This document shows positions 25,300-33,917 of a DNA stretch of 64,000 nt, piece by piece. The DNA comes from Flavobacterium luteolum (GTDB taxonomy: Bacteria > Bacteroidota > Bacteroidia > Flavobacteriales > Flavobacteriaceae). The stretch lies in the NCBI RefSeq assembly GCF_027111275.1, contig NZ_CP114286.1, positions 372,001 to 436,000 of the forward strand, in the 5' to 3' direction. The first letter of the stretch is position 1. Every line of letters starts with the position of its first letter. The notes below the pieces were generated by a model. It was not told where the DNA came from. It did no database searches and saw only the letters and a program-made list of their open reading frames with translations. Both the position numbers and the translations under genes were made by a program.

Positions 25300-25901
25300 G
25301 AATCATTTCAGGAAAATACAAAGGACGCCGAATTTTTCCGCCAAAAAATCTACCTGTAAGACCAACGACTGACATGAGTAAAGAAGCATTGTTTAATGTT
25401 TTGAATAATCATTTTAATTTTGACAGTTTAAAGGTTTTAGATTTATTTTCGGGAACAGGAAACATCAGTTATGAGTTTGCTTCACGCGGAAGTGCTCCTA
25501 TCACCTCCGTTGATGGCGATTTTGGATGCGTAAAATTCATTAAGCAAGTTTCGTCAGAATATGATTTTGATATTGCTGCAACCAAAAGCGATGTTTTCAA
25601 ATTTTTAGAAAACTGCAGAACCACTTACGACATTATCTTTGCAGACCCTCCTTACGGATTGGATCAGGCAACTTTTGAGAAAATTGTTCTAACGGTTTTT
25701 GAAAGAGATTTATTGGAAGATGACGGAATGATGATTATCGAGCATTCAAAATATACCAAATTGGATCATATGAGTAATTTTTCTTTCCAGAAAAGTTATG
25801 GCGGTTCTTTCTTTAGTTTTTTTGAATTGAATTCGACAGACGATGATGAAGAATTACCACACGATGCTTCTAAAAAAGAATCTGAAGAAGACGAAGGATA
25901 A
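25296..25901 (+). CDS. rsmD: 16S rRNA (guanine(966)-N(2))-methyltransferase RsmD
   Basis: RsmD methylates G966 of 16S rRNA in the assembling 30S subunit using SAM. The 201-residue protein starts MRIISGKYKGRRI, has the SAM motif VLDLFSGTGNISYEFASRG at about residues 47-65 and the base-methyltransferase catalytic motif DPPY at 117-120. It is full-length with a slightly extended acidic C-terminus (DDDEELPHDASKKESEEDEG) that is not part of the core fold. It overlaps the DUF3822 gene by 4 bases. Confidence 0.95.
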   Translation: MRIISGKYKGRRIFPPKNLPVRPTTDMSKEALFNVLNNHFNFDSLKVLDLFSGTGNISYEFASRGSAPITSVDGDFGCVKFIKQVSSEYDFDIAATKSDVFKFLENCRTTYDIIFADPPYGLDQATFEKIVLTVFERDLLEDDGMMIIEHSKYTKLDHMSNFSFQKSYGGSFFSFFELNSTDDDEELPHDASKKESEEDEG

Positions 25902-25922
25902 ATTTTTAAATATTAAAATATC

Positions 25923-25974
25923 AAATTCCAAATTTCAATTTTGCCTGAAACATCAGGATTGGAATTTGGAATTT
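25923..25974. terminator. Imperfect hairpin between convergent genes
   Basis: AAATTCCAAATT-type arms and a CCTGA/TCAGG core fold into an imperfect hairpin between rsmD and the outer-membrane gene, probably a shared terminator. Confidence 0.5.
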
Positions 25975-25995
25975 TCTTTTTGTTTTTTTCAAACC

Positions 25996-28110
25996 TTATC
26001 TAATTCTATTTTCACTTTCATTCACGCTTTTTTCTTTGAATTCAGAATCTTTTATTTTTCCGAAAGAATAACGAACTGCAATAGAAATCTCGTTAGCATC
26101 AACTAAATATCTAGCTCTAGAACTTATATTATTAATTGTAAATCGTTCAGTATAAATTGTATTTTTAAAAATATCATTATAATTTAAAGTACAATTCCAA
26201 TTTTTACCAAATGATTTTGCCAAAGACAAATCAAAAATCAGTTTTGCATTTCTTTCAAAAACTCCCTCTTTTTGTTTGGTTGCACCCCAAAAAGATAGAA
26301 CAAAAGTAAAATCCTTTGGCAGTTTGAAACTGTTATTCGAATAATAATACAAGTAGGTTTTAGAAGAATTAAACAATGCCGATTGATCCTCAATTTTATT
26401 GGTCGCAAAAACTAAAGAATTGGTATTTGTCCAAATTTTATAAGTAAACGGCAACGTAAATTCAATATTATAACCCGTTTCTTTCTGAAAATTTTTCTCG
26501 GTAAGAGTCAAAACATTATTCTGATTGTCAAATACAAAATCTTGATAAATAGGATTTTTATTTTGATATAAAGTCAGTTTTACAGATTTATCATGATATT
26601 GAAAAACCGTTGAAATCACATCCATAAATGTTGGTCCGAGATTGATATTACTGCCATAAATAAAATACGGATTTATATACGTTGCAATCATACTCAAAGA
26701 CGAATAATTAGGCCTCGAAATACTTTTAGAATAATCTACAGTCAAACTCTTGGTGCTATCTATAGAAAACGAAAACTGCGCTTTTGGAAAAAGATTAGTA
26801 TAGTTTTTATCAACTAAAAACGCGTTATCTGTACTGTATTTACCACTGACATTGGTATTTTCAATTCTTAAACCAGCAGAGAAACTGAATTTTTTAATTT
26901 TTCCCGAAAGCTGTGTATAGGCAGCTAAATTGGCTTCTTTAAAATGATAATCAAAAGAAGTGTTTTCGTTTTTATCATAATCAAAAACATCATAATCTGA
27001 TTTGGAATTTGCCGATGAATAAAGTCCACCATATTCCCAATTCATATCATTCTTGAACTTTTTCTCTAAATCAATTCTTCCAGAAAAAACATCAACATTA
27101 AACTTTTGATTTCGGTTCTGCGACAGCTCCAATTCGGTTTCATTATAATTGTTCTCTACCAAACTCCATAAATGTTGATTGAAATTGGAACCTTGAAAAC
27201 CAACAAACATCTTTGTATCGATAGCTTTTATTTTTTTTGAATAATTCACAAATGAATTAATAAAATTTTTGTCGCTCGAATTATCACTAAAAGTAAAAAC
27301 ATTATTTATCTGATCTTGATTTTTATTAAAAGTAAAAGTATTGATATCGAAAGTATCGCTTTGCATTTTCCCATTTACATTTGCCGAAAAATAATCTTCC
27401 TCATTTATTTTATAAAATAAACCTCCACCAAAAATGTACTGATTTCTATACGTAACCGCCGAAACATTATAATCTGAAACAATATTGGCCTCTGGAATTT
27501 GATACGCAATACTGTGGCTTTCCCAAGGATTTAGTTTATTATAATTGAAATTGGCTTTCCATTCTAATTTACCTTTCTTAAAGCTAGAATTAAAACCTAA
27601 ATAATTATTGTAATTCTTTTTGAAAGAAGCTGTTTCTGAAATTTCGGTTCTAAAACTATCTTTTTTACTGAGTTTCCGTGTAATTAAAATTACAGCACGC
27701 CCTTCAGCTTCATATTTAGACGACGGATTCTGAATGATTTCAATTGTTTTGATATCAGCGACAGCTAAAGCATTTAAATCGTTCATTCCGACTTTCTGAT
27801 TATCAATATAAATTAACGGATTTCCTTTACCCACGATCGAAATACTTTCGCGATTTGAACTTACCTGAACCAAAGGAAGCCTCGAAAGCAAATCAACCGG
27901 ATTTGGAATTGAATTGTAAACCGAATTGGCAACATCAACTTTTATGTTTCCGTTTGAGTTTGTAAATGTTTTTTTCTCCTGACTGATTACAATTTCATCT
28001 AATTGATTTGAAATAGAATCTTTTGGTGTTTCGTTCTGAGCATTGGCAATACATGAAAGACAAAAAAGTAAAAGTGTTATTAGAAGTTTTAAAGGCAGAT
28101 AAAGATTCAT
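25996..28110 (-). CDS. Outer-membrane beta-barrel (TonB-dependent receptor-like) protein
   Basis: The 704-residue protein has a signal peptide (residues 1 to about 24, ending CIANAQ). A plug-like domain follows, including LDEIVISQEKKTF, NPVDLLSRLPLVQVSS, GKGNPLIYIDNQKV and ADIKTIEIIQNPSSKYEAEG. A long barrel of alternating aromatic strands makes up the rest. This is the Bacteroidota outer-membrane-beta-barrel family related to TonB-dependent receptors, but without the usual N-terminal carboxypeptidase-like domain or an obvious TonB box. No SusD partner is adjacent, so polysaccharide uptake is unlikely. It diverges from a sensor kinase gene 139 bases away, which may control it. Confidence 0.82.
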   Translation of the reverse strand: MNLYLPLKLLITLLLFCLSCIANAQNETPKDSISNQLDEIVISQEKKTFTNSNGNIKVDVANSVYNSIPNPVDLLSRLPLVQVSSNRESISIVGKGNPLIYIDNQKVGMNDLNALAVADIKTIEIIQNPSSKYEAEGRAVILITRKLSKKDSFRTEISETASFKKNYNNYLGFNSSFKKGKLEWKANFNYNKLNPWESHSIAYQIPEANIVSDYNVSAVTYRNQYIFGGGLFYKINEEDYFSANVNGKMQSDTFDINTFTFNKNQDQINNVFTFSDNSSDKNFINSFVNYSKKIKAIDTKMFVGFQGSNFNQHLWSLVENNYNETELELSQNRNQKFNVDVFSGRIDLEKKFKNDMNWEYGGLYSSANSKSDYDVFDYDKNENTSFDYHFKEANLAAYTQLSGKIKKFSFSAGLRIENTNVSGKYSTDNAFLVDKNYTNLFPKAQFSFSIDSTKSLTVDYSKSISRPNYSSLSMIATYINPYFIYGSNINLGPTFMDVISTVFQYHDKSVKLTLYQNKNPIYQDFVFDNQNNVLTLTEKNFQKETGYNIEFTLPFTYKIWTNTNSLVFATNKIEDQSALFNSSKTYLYYYSNNSFKLPKDFTFVLSFWGATKQKEGVFERNAKLIFDLSLAKSFGKNWNCTLNYNDIFKNTIYTERFTINNISSRARYLVDANEISIAVRYSFGKIKDSEFKEKSVNESENRIR

Positions 28111-28221
28111 TTTAAAATTGAAATTGATTAGTAGTGCTGCAAAAATGCTTTGAAAATCTAGTTCCGAAAGTTAATCGTAGGTTAATGCAAGGTTAATCTG
28201 CTATTTGTATGGTAAAAGCCG

Positions 28222-28229
28222 TATTTTTG
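28222..28229 (+). promoter_or_regulatory. -7 promoter element for the sensor kinase operon
   Basis: TATTTTTG matches TAnnTTTG, 20 bases before the kinase ATG. A TTTG at 28204-28207 is closer than a normal -33 element. Confidence 0.5.
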
Positions 28230-28249
28230 AAACAGAATTTTAAAAGAGT

Positions 28250-29608
28250 ATGAAACAAAGAATCAATTTATTAATCACATTTTCTGTCATTGCGCTAATT
28301 GTGCTCATGACAGTACAATGTTATTTGGTAAAAACAGCCTACGAATATAAAGTGGCACAGTTTCATACGCAGATTAAAAATGAAATTGCCCAGATTTCGA
28401 ATAATTATAGCGATATTGATTCGGCTTTGGTTGCAAAAAGAGAAATGCTTTACAAAAGCCTTTCGGAAAAATATATAAAAGGAAAAAACACCAAACTGGA
28501 TCTTAAAATTGGCGTTTTACAAAATGAATACCAGAGCGCTGTAACTCGAGAAATCCAAAGAAAATTTGAAAGAGATTTACCTAATTTTAAAATTGATTTT
28601 GCGATTGTTCTCAACAAGTTTATTTTGTATCAAAGTGCAAAAAAAGCCGATACGATTTTCTCGGAAAAGCCTTTTATCCATAATAAGTTGTACGGAAATC
28701 TGGCTTCTTTAAATCATGCTTTTTTAGTGCGAAATTATGTTGGAACAACCAACGGAACTTTTGAAAATCAGGAATATCAATTACTGACAGAAGACTCCAT
28801 GTACGTTTCTGTAATGGATTGGGAAATGATTATTTTGAAGCGAATGACTTTTATTCTCATTCTGTCTCTATTATCAATTTTGACTTTAATTACGCTTTTT
28901 GTTATTGCCTTAAAAGCTTTAATCAAACAGAAAAAAGTGAGTGATGTAAAAACCGATTTCATCAACAATATTACACACGAACTTAAAACGCCTTTGGCAA
29001 CTTTAGGGATTTCGACAAAGATTTTAGCACAAAAAAGCATTCGTGACAATGACGAAAATTTTAATGCCATTGTGAGTACAATTTCACGTCAGAATAACCG
29101 TCTGCAAAATCTAATCGATCAGGTTATGGCGAATTCTTTAGCAGAAAATGAAATTGAATTGCAAAAGGAAAAAATAGATGCCGAAGATTTCCTGCTTTCT
29201 ATTGTCAATGATTTTAAAATTGCTTTTCCAAAAATCAATCTTAAAACCGATTTTCAGACAGCGAAAACTATTCTGGTTTTGGATAAATTTCATTTGACAA
29301 CTGCTTTCTTAAATGTTCTAGAAAATGCTGTAAAATACGGATCGAACACTATAACGGTAAAAACAAGAATTGCAGAAAACCAGTTTTCTATTAGTTTTGA
29401 AGATGATGGAATTGGAATTGCAAAAAACAAACAAGCATTTCTTTTCGAGAAGTTTTATCGTGTTGAACAAGGAAATCTGCATAATACAAAAGGCTTAGGT
29501 TTAGGATTATATTATGTTGATCAGATTGTAAAAGCACATCAAGGCTCTGTTAACGTTATTAGCGAGTTAGGAAAAGGAACTCAGTTTACTATTTTATTAA
29601 AAGTTTAA
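28250..29608 (+). CDS. Membrane sensor histidine kinase
   Basis: The 452-residue kinase has two membrane segments (about residues 7-25 and 200-224) framing a 175-residue periplasmic sensor region. The dimerisation helix follows, with phospho-accepting His243 in NNITHELKTPLA. The ATPase domain has the N box LNVLENAVKYG (Asn359), DDGIGIA (385-391) and GLGLGL (415-420). The sensor region has no fold I can name. The regulator gene starts 10 bases downstream, so the two form one operon. The divergent outer-membrane gene is the nearest candidate target. Confidence 0.93.
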   Translation: MKQRINLLITFSVIALIVLMTVQCYLVKTAYEYKVAQFHTQIKNEIAQISNNYSDIDSALVAKREMLYKSLSEKYIKGKNTKLDLKIGVLQNEYQSAVTREIQRKFERDLPNFKIDFAIVLNKFILYQSAKKADTIFSEKPFIHNKLYGNLASLNHAFLVRNYVGTTNGTFENQEYQLLTEDSMYVSVMDWEMIILKRMTFILILSLLSILTLITLFVIALKALIKQKKVSDVKTDFINNITHELKTPLATLGISTKILAQKSIRDNDENFNAIVSTISRQNNRLQNLIDQVMANSLAENEIELQKEKIDAEDFLLSIVNDFKIAFPKINLKTDFQTAKTILVLDKFHLTTAFLNVLENAVKYGSNTITVKTRIAENQFSISFEDDGIGIAKNKQAFLFEKFYRVEQGNLHNTKGLGLGLYYVDQIVKAHQGSVNVISELGKGTQFTILLKV

Positions 29609-29618
29609 TTACCTTATT

Positions 29619-30308
29619 TTGAAAAGATTACTTTTAGCCGAAGACGATTTTGATTTTGCTGCAATTTTAAAACAATATCTAGAACTGCATCAATTTGAAG
29701 TAATCTGGGCAGAAAACGGCGAGATAGCTTTGGACTATTTTAAAAACCAGGCTTTTGATATTTGTATTTTTGATGTCATGATGCCCAAAATGGACGGATT
29801 TTCATTGGCTGAAAAAATAATTAACATCAATCCAGAAATTCCTTTTATTTTTCTAACAGCTAGAAAGCTCAAAGAAGATAAAATTATTGGTCTAAAACTT
29901 GGCGCAGATGATTATATCGCAAAACCTTTTGAAGTCGACGAACTGGTTCTTCGTTTACAGAATATTCTAAAGAGAATAGAGCAAAAAAGAAGTTTGGAGG
30001 GGAATAATATAATTGAAATTGGTTCGTATATTTTTGATAATGAACGTTTGACTCTGAATAATAAAAACCATGTTCAACAGCTTACAGAGATGGAAGCTTC
30101 ACTTATTGAGTATCTCTATCTCAACCATAATCAGTTACTAAAGAGAGATCAGATTTTAATGTCGGTTTGGAAAAAAGACGATTATTTCTCAGGACGAAGC
30201 ATGGATGTTTTTATTAGCAGACTTAGAAAATATTTTAATTCAGATCCAAAAATCAAAATAGAAAGCGTTCGCAATATCGGATTAGAATTTAAAATAGAAA
30301 AACCTTGA
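29619..30308 (+). CDS. OmpR/PhoB-family response regulator
   Basis: The start codon is TTG, 10 bases after the kinase stop; it gives the canonical receiver opening MKRLLLAEDDFDF. The receiver domain (1-115) has acidic residues Asp9-Asp10, phospho-acceptor Asp52 in FDVMMPKMDG and Lys102 in AKPF. The C-terminal winged helix (about 130-229) includes LTEMEASLIEYLYLNHNQLL and MDVFISRLRKYF, typical of OmpR/PhoB. It is a DNA-binding transcription factor partnered with the upstream kinase. Its stop codon lies in the terminator stem. Confidence 0.95.
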   Translation: MKRLLLAEDDFDFAAILKQYLELHQFEVIWAENGEIALDYFKNQAFDICIFDVMMPKMDGFSLAEKIININPEIPFIFLTARKLKEDKIIGLKLGADDYIAKPFEVDELVLRLQNILKRIEQKRSLEGNNIIEIGSYIFDNERLTLNNKNHVQQLTEMEASLIEYLYLNHNQLLKRDQILMSVWKKDDYFSGRSMDVFISRLRKYFNSDPKIKIESVRNIGLEFKIEKP

Positions 30309-30323
30309 CGAATCAAGGTTTTT
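30298..30323. terminator. Bidirectional intrinsic terminator
   Basis: Eleven-base perfect arms (30298-30308, 30313-30323), loop CGAA, with A-tract before and T-tract after. It serves the response regulator and the convergent gene. Confidence 0.85.
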
Positions 30324-30333
30324 TCTATTTTTT

Positions 30334-30876
30334 TTATTTGATGACCCAACCTAAAGTAAAGTTTCCTACTGGTACAAATTCTGTATCATATTTATCAAAA
30401 TTCACTCCTGGTCCAACATTAAACTCGAGATTAAATCTTCCTTTATAAGTTCGCTGCAAACCCCATAATGCTGCAACTGTAAATGATCCTACGTAATTCC
30501 CGAATTTATCATTCGTCGAAATCGAAGGAAAACTATAAAGTACATTTGCTGCAATATAATTTCCTGAGTTAAAAGCTGTTCTTTTTCCTTTGTTAGCTCT
30601 TTTTTCTAAATTATAATAATGACGAAACTGCTCATTAATTAAAGGGAAAAGATAGACATTGCTCTCGTCATAATAACTGTTGTATCGATATCCCAAACCT
30701 AAAGCTGCCTCCGAATAAAGTGTGTTTTTTGCTGACAATGCATGTTCATAAACAAAACCTGGAAATAGCAGATTAATTTTAAACTGATTTTTTACAGAAA
30801 CTGAAGCTTCTTCTTGTGCTTGAATTGCAGTAAATGAAATAGTAAATAGAAGTAATAAAATGTAATTTTTCTTCAT
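30334..30876 (-). CDS. Small outer-membrane beta-barrel-like protein, unknown function
   Basis: The 180-residue protein has a signal peptide (MKKNYILLLLFTISFTAIQA, cleavage about residue 20). Short amphipathic strands follow, such as FKINLLFPGFVYEHAL, YSEAALGLGYRYN, FTVAALWGLQRTY and FNLEFNVGPGVNF. These suggest an eight-stranded barrel of the DUF3575 or OmpW-like kind. No catalytic motif is visible. It is a single gene with its own -7 element. Confidence 0.65.
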   Translation of the reverse strand: MKKNYILLLLFTISFTAIQAQEEASVSVKNQFKINLLFPGFVYEHALSAKNTLYSEAALGLGYRYNSYYDESNVYLFPLINEQFRHYYNLEKRANKGKRTAFNSGNYIAANVLYSFPSISTNDKFGNYVGSFTVAALWGLQRTYKGRFNLEFNVGPGVNFDKYDTEFVPVGNFTLGWVIK

Positions 30877-30900
30877 TGTTTTTCAATTGGTTAGTTGCGA

Positions 30901-30908
30901 CAAAAATA
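30901..30908 (-). promoter_or_regulatory. -7 promoter element for the small barrel gene
   Basis: On minus this reads TATTTTTG (TAnnTTTG), 25 bases before the ATG. Confidence 0.5.
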
Positions 30909-31037
30909 GTATTAAAAGTATATTATCCTACTAAAAGCAAATTTATTTTCTTACAACTAGAAATAACAATCTATGGCACTGCAAATCATGTAATTTTTCA
31001 AGATCAATTATATAACAACAATTAACTTATTGAAATT

Positions 31038-31045
31038 TAACTTTG
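31038..31045 (+). promoter_or_regulatory. -7 promoter element for the small membrane protein gene
   Basis: TAACTTTG matches TAnnTTTG. It lies downstream of the in-frame TTG at 31030, so the ATG at 31072 is the likelier start. Confidence 0.6.
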
Positions 31046-31071
31046 TTAGAGAACTTTTAAATCTAACAATC

Positions 31072-31266
31072 ATGAACCTAAAAAGATTTTTCGGCGGATT
31101 GCTTACAATCCTCGGAATTATAGGACTTATCTATACTGCGGTTATTTTTGCCGGCACATCTGGAGAAACTAGAGATATAAAATCGCTTATTATTTACGGC
31201 ATACTCGGAATCGTATTTTTTACATCGGGTATTAGTCTGGTGCGAACTACAAAGGACGAAAGTTAA
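31072..31266 (+). CDS. Small two-helix membrane protein
   Basis: From the ATG at 31072 the protein is 64 residues. It has two membrane helices (about residues 7-27 and 38-57) joined by a short polar loop AGTSGETRDIKS, and a charged tail RTTKDES. A longer frame begins at TTG 31030 but would start upstream of the promoter -7 element. No known family is recognised; short two-helix proteins of this type are common in Bacteroidota envelopes. It is a single gene between two unrelated units. Confidence 0.6.
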   Translation: MNLKRFFGGLLTILGIIGLIYTAVIFAGTSGETRDIKSLIIYGILGIVFFTSGISLVRTTKDES

Positions 31267-31279
31267 AAAAAGGTACAAA

Positions 31280-31332
31280 GAGGCAAAGGCTCAAAGAGGC
31301 AAAGTTTTAAATCCTTTGTACCTTTGAGCCTC
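31280..31332. repeat. CAAAG-rich imperfect inverted repeat
   Basis: Repeated CAAAG words (31280-31304) face complementary CTTTG words (31314-31332). It is a low-complexity element between convergent genes and may fold as a terminator. Confidence 0.45.
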
Positions 31333-31356
31333 TCGACCTTTAAACCTAAAAAATAA

Positions 31357-32604
31357 CTATTCCGAAACAGGATCCAGATTTAACTCTGTAAAATCTCTTT
31401 CTGTTTTAGAAATTATTATGGTTGCGACTGTGTTTCCAATTAAATTGGTAATCGCTCTAGCTTCGCTCATAAATTTATCTACACCCAGTAAAAATGCCAA
31501 ACCTTCAACTGGAATTTTATGCAAGGCTGTTAAGGTTGATGCTAAAACAATAAATCCGCTTCCGGTTACACCCGCTGCTCCTTTGGAAGTAATCATCAAA
31601 ATTCCGATAACGGTCATGATTTCAAAAAAGGTTAAATGCACGTCATAAAGCTGTGCAATAAAAAGAACCGACATTGAAAGATAAATCGAAGTTCCGTCAA
31701 GATTAAAAGAATAACCAGTCGGAATCACCAAACCTACAACCGATTTACTACAGCCCATTCTTTCCAATTTCACCATAATACTTGGCAAAGCAGCCTCAGA
31801 AGAGGAAGTTCCGAGAACCAGTAAAAGTTCTTCTTTAATGTATTTTAAAATCGAAAGGATACTTATTTTATAATATCGTAATATGCTTCCTAAAACCAAA
31901 AAGACAAATAATGCCATTGTTAGATAAACACATAGCATCAGTTTTCCAAGCGGAATCAAAGTGGCAAGACCAAACTTTCCTATTGTGTAGGCCATTCCGC
32001 CAAAGGCACCAACTGGAGCAAGATACATTACATATTTTAAAGCAGTAAAAACGACTTTTGAAAATCGTTCTAAAACTAAAATAGTCTGTTCTCTTTTCTG
32101 ATAAAAGTTCAGCGCGATTCCGCATATAATGGCAGCCAATAAAACCTGTAATGTAAAGTTGGACAAGAAGAATTGCAACCACGAAAAATCCTTTGCTGCT
32201 CCGTTTGTATATTGGCTTGCATCTCCAAAAGTCAGACCCGATTTATCAATTTTTCCCGGTTTAAATATATAAGCAACAGTTACACCAATTGCCAAAGCAA
32301 CGGTCGAAACCACTTCAAAATACGTTAAAGCTTTAACGCCAATTCGACCTACTTTTTTTAGATTTCCCATTCCCGAAATTCCCAGAACGATCGTCAGGAA
32401 GATAATTGGACCAATAAAGAGTGAGATTAACTGAATGAACTTTTTACCCAGAAATTCCATCTTTACACCATTTTCTGGAGAAAAATGTCCAAGTAAAACA
32501 CCCGAAATAATAGCAATTAAAACCCAAAAAGTAAGATTGGTTACTATGGCTCTAAAAAGGCTTTTTTTAGATTTTGGCGAAGGATTTGGAGTAGTAATAT
32601 TCAT
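31357..32604 (-). CDS. Dicarboxylate/amino acid:cation symporter (DctA/GltP family)
   Basis: The 415-residue membrane protein is a member of the dicarboxylate/amino acid:cation symporter family. It has helical hairpin 1 with the serine-rich LGTSSSEAALP, the unwound helix motif SFNLDGTSIYL (GltPh NMDGT region), and hairpin 2 with GAAGVTGSGFIVLA. NLDGTSIYLSMSVLFIAQ resembles DctA, a C4-dicarboxylate transporter, more than GltP. Substrate and coupling ion (proton or sodium) remain inferred. Length is the family norm. The promoter lies in the 36 bases between this gene and the 3' end of the RNase P RNA. Confidence 0.9.
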   Translation of the reverse strand: MNITTPNPSPKSKKSLFRAIVTNLTFWVLIAIISGVLLGHFSPENGVKMEFLGKKFIQLISLFIGPIIFLTIVLGISGMGNLKKVGRIGVKALTYFEVVSTVALAIGVTVAYIFKPGKIDKSGLTFGDASQYTNGAAKDFSWLQFFLSNFTLQVLLAAIICGIALNFYQKREQTILVLERFSKVVFTALKYVMYLAPVGAFGGMAYTIGKFGLATLIPLGKLMLCVYLTMALFVFLVLGSILRYYKISILSILKYIKEELLLVLGTSSSEAALPSIMVKLERMGCSKSVVGLVIPTGYSFNLDGTSIYLSMSVLFIAQLYDVHLTFFEIMTVIGILMITSKGAAGVTGSGFIVLASTLTALHKIPVEGLAFLLGVDKFMSEARAITNLIGNTVATIIISKTERDFTELNLDPVSE

Positions 32605-32625
32605 GAGAATTAGTTAGATAGTTCA

Positions 32626-32633
32626 CAAATATA
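32626..32633 (-). promoter_or_regulatory. -7 promoter element for the symporter gene
   Basis: On minus this is TATATTTG, 22 bases before the ATG and directly after the RNase P RNA 3' end. Confidence 0.6.
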
Positions 32634-32640
32634 TAAAAAA

Positions 32641-32973
32641 TGCAGACCTGTAAGCCGGATTCTGTTCTTGTCTCATTTTGCAATGATACAATACCTTATC
32701 ATTTATCTAGATTCAGCATTACTACTGAACTCAATCTACCTACCCTTCGGCAACGGACGAGAAGCCCTTAAATGCCGATATACTTGGTATTTCACCGCAT
32801 AGAGTTTACCTGGTTTCACTACAGCATTACCTGTACATACTTTCTGCTGCACTTGTCCTAATCCCTTTCGGAACCGACGGGCGTTACCCGCTATGCTTCT
32901 CTGTGGTGTCCGGACTTTCCTCCCTTCCGATCCCGATAGCTATCGGGACGAAACGACGATAAGGCGGTCTGCG
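32641..32973 (-). ncRNA. rnpB: RNase P RNA, bacterial type A
   Basis: The catalytic RNA of RNase P, which matures tRNA 5' ends, is on the minus strand. Read in that sense it starts with GCAGACCGCC and ends with GGCTTACAGGTCTGC. GCAGACC and GGTCTGC pair as helix P1 (32966-32972 with 32642-32648). Near the 5' end is the universal P4/J3-4 core GAGGAAAGTCCGGAC, and near the 3' end the second P4 strand region ACAGAATCCGGCTTA. Length, about 333 bases, is normal. The P3 hairpin is formed by an 18-base perfect palindrome also found elsewhere in the window. A -7 element positioned for initiation at the first P1 base lies at 32977-32984. Confidence 0.95.
32931..32948. repeat. 18-base palindrome within RNase P RNA, copy 2
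   Basis: Identical to the palindrome at 22744-22761. In the RNA it makes the distal P3 stem-loop. Confidence 0.7.
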
Positions 32974-32976
32974 CTG

Positions 32977-32984
32977 CAAAAGTA
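32977..32984 (-). promoter_or_regulatory. -7 promoter element for rnpB
   Basis: On minus this reads TACTTTTG (TAnnTTTG), ending 4-5 bases before the predicted 5' end of the RNA. A TTG lies about 16 bases upstream as a possible -33. Confidence 0.65.
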
Positions 32985-33099
32985 GCGATTTAAGAACTAA
33001 CAATAATAATTTTAAATTTCAGATTTTATGAATTTTATCATAACTTTTTAATTTTAAAATAGTTATCTTTAAAAATCTATAATTTAAATTCGGTTTATC

Positions 33100-33393
33100 A
33101 TGAAAAGAATGTATCATTACGCAACTGTTTCAAAGGCTTTAGATCAATTGAATGAGAAAGGATTTACGTGCGACTTTAATCGAAATGCAGACGCGATTAA
33201 AAAAAATCCTGAGAAATTTGAAATTGTTCATGTGTATCGATACGAGGGTGAGTCAGACCCAGCAGATGAAGCAGTTGTATACGGAATTAAATCAACTTCG
33301 GGCAAAAAGGGAGTTTATGTCGCTGGTTTTTCAGCCGATTCAGATCAGGAAACAGCGAAGTTTTTATTTGATTTAAGCATCCGAGGACGTTAG
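33100..33393 (+). CDS. Conserved small protein of unknown function
   Basis: The 97-residue protein opens [22 protein letters not shown] and has an alpha-beta pattern: a helix, an acidic strand [23 protein letters not shown], a [11 protein letters not shown] turn and a final helix. I recall similar Bacteroidota proteins labelled phosphoribosylpyrophosphate synthetase, but no PRPP-synthetase motif is present here and that label should not be used. It is soluble and lacks a signal peptide. It stands alone between rnpB and the LysM gene. Confidence 0.7.
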   Translation: MKRMYHYATVSKALDQLNEKGFTCDFNRNADAIKKNPEKFEIVHVYRYEGESDPADEAVVYGIKSTSGKKGVYVAGFSADSDQETAKFLFDLSIRGR

Positions 33394-33438
33394 AAAATCA
33401 AGTAAAAAAATGAGAACAAAAAAAATATTAAATAATCT

Positions 33439-33487
33439 ATGTCATTCCTAGAAGCCGAAATTCTTTTTCGTTTTTTAGGAATGACAT
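33439..33487. repeat. TGTCA-ended palindromic repeat
   Basis: Twelve-base perfect arms ATGTCATTCCTA / TAGGAATGACAT at 33439-33450 and 33476-33487 with a 25-base spacer. It shares TGTCA/TGACA ends with the repeats at 17953 and 57928. Confidence 0.6.
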
Positions 33488-33539
33488 AAAATAAAAACCT
33501 TTGTTCTTTTGAAGCTTTAACCCCTTAAAGCTAAAAAAG

Positions 33540-33911
33540 CTAAACTGTCGGTATTTTCAATTTCCATCCTGGCTTAATTAAATCAGGATTTGAAATAATA
33601 TCCTTGTTCGCTTCAAAAATATCCTGCCAAGAAACTCCGTATGCTTTTCCAATCTTCGAAAGAGAATCTCCTACTTCAACTGTATATTCTCTCGAAAAGC
33701 CTTCTTCCACTTCAATATTCATAACCAAATCGGCCGATCTAAAATCAGGATCAATAGTATTATAAGCATTCCAAAGCTTTTCTTTTTCTGCCGCAGATTT
33801 TGCTTTTCCGTCAATATAAAGCACATTATCCTGCTCTCTTACTTGCAAATTTTCAATTCCTAATTCGGATGCCAAATCTGTCACTTCTCTATATTTATCT
33901 TGTAAACTCAT
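33540..33911 (-). CDS. BON-LysM protein (Kbp/YgaU-like)
   Basis: The 123-residue protein has an N-terminal BON-like region (1-65) and a C-terminal LysM domain (about 72-121) with the pattern YTVEVGDSLSKIGKAYGVSW and KPGWKLKIP. This is the architecture of E. coli Kbp (YgaU), a small cytosolic potassium-binding protein. There is no signal peptide, in keeping with a cytosolic Kbp-like role rather than peptidoglycan binding. It is 26 residues shorter than E. coli Kbp. It starts 6 bases after the stop of the BON lipoprotein gene, so the two are cotranscribed. Confidence 0.8.
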   Translation of the reverse strand: MSLQDKYREVTDLASELGIENLQVREQDNVLYIDGKAKSAAEKEKLWNAYNTIDPDFRSADLVMNIEVEEGFSREYTVEVGDSLSKIGKAYGVSWQDIFEANKDIISNPDLIKPGWKLKIPTV

Positions 33912-33917
33912 AACAAC

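Noticed and set aside
33512..33532. AGCTTTAA-CCCC-TTAAAGCT hairpin after the BON-LysM gene as a terminator
   Set aside because: Stem is only 8 bp of mostly A-T pairs with no T-tract in the direction of transcription.
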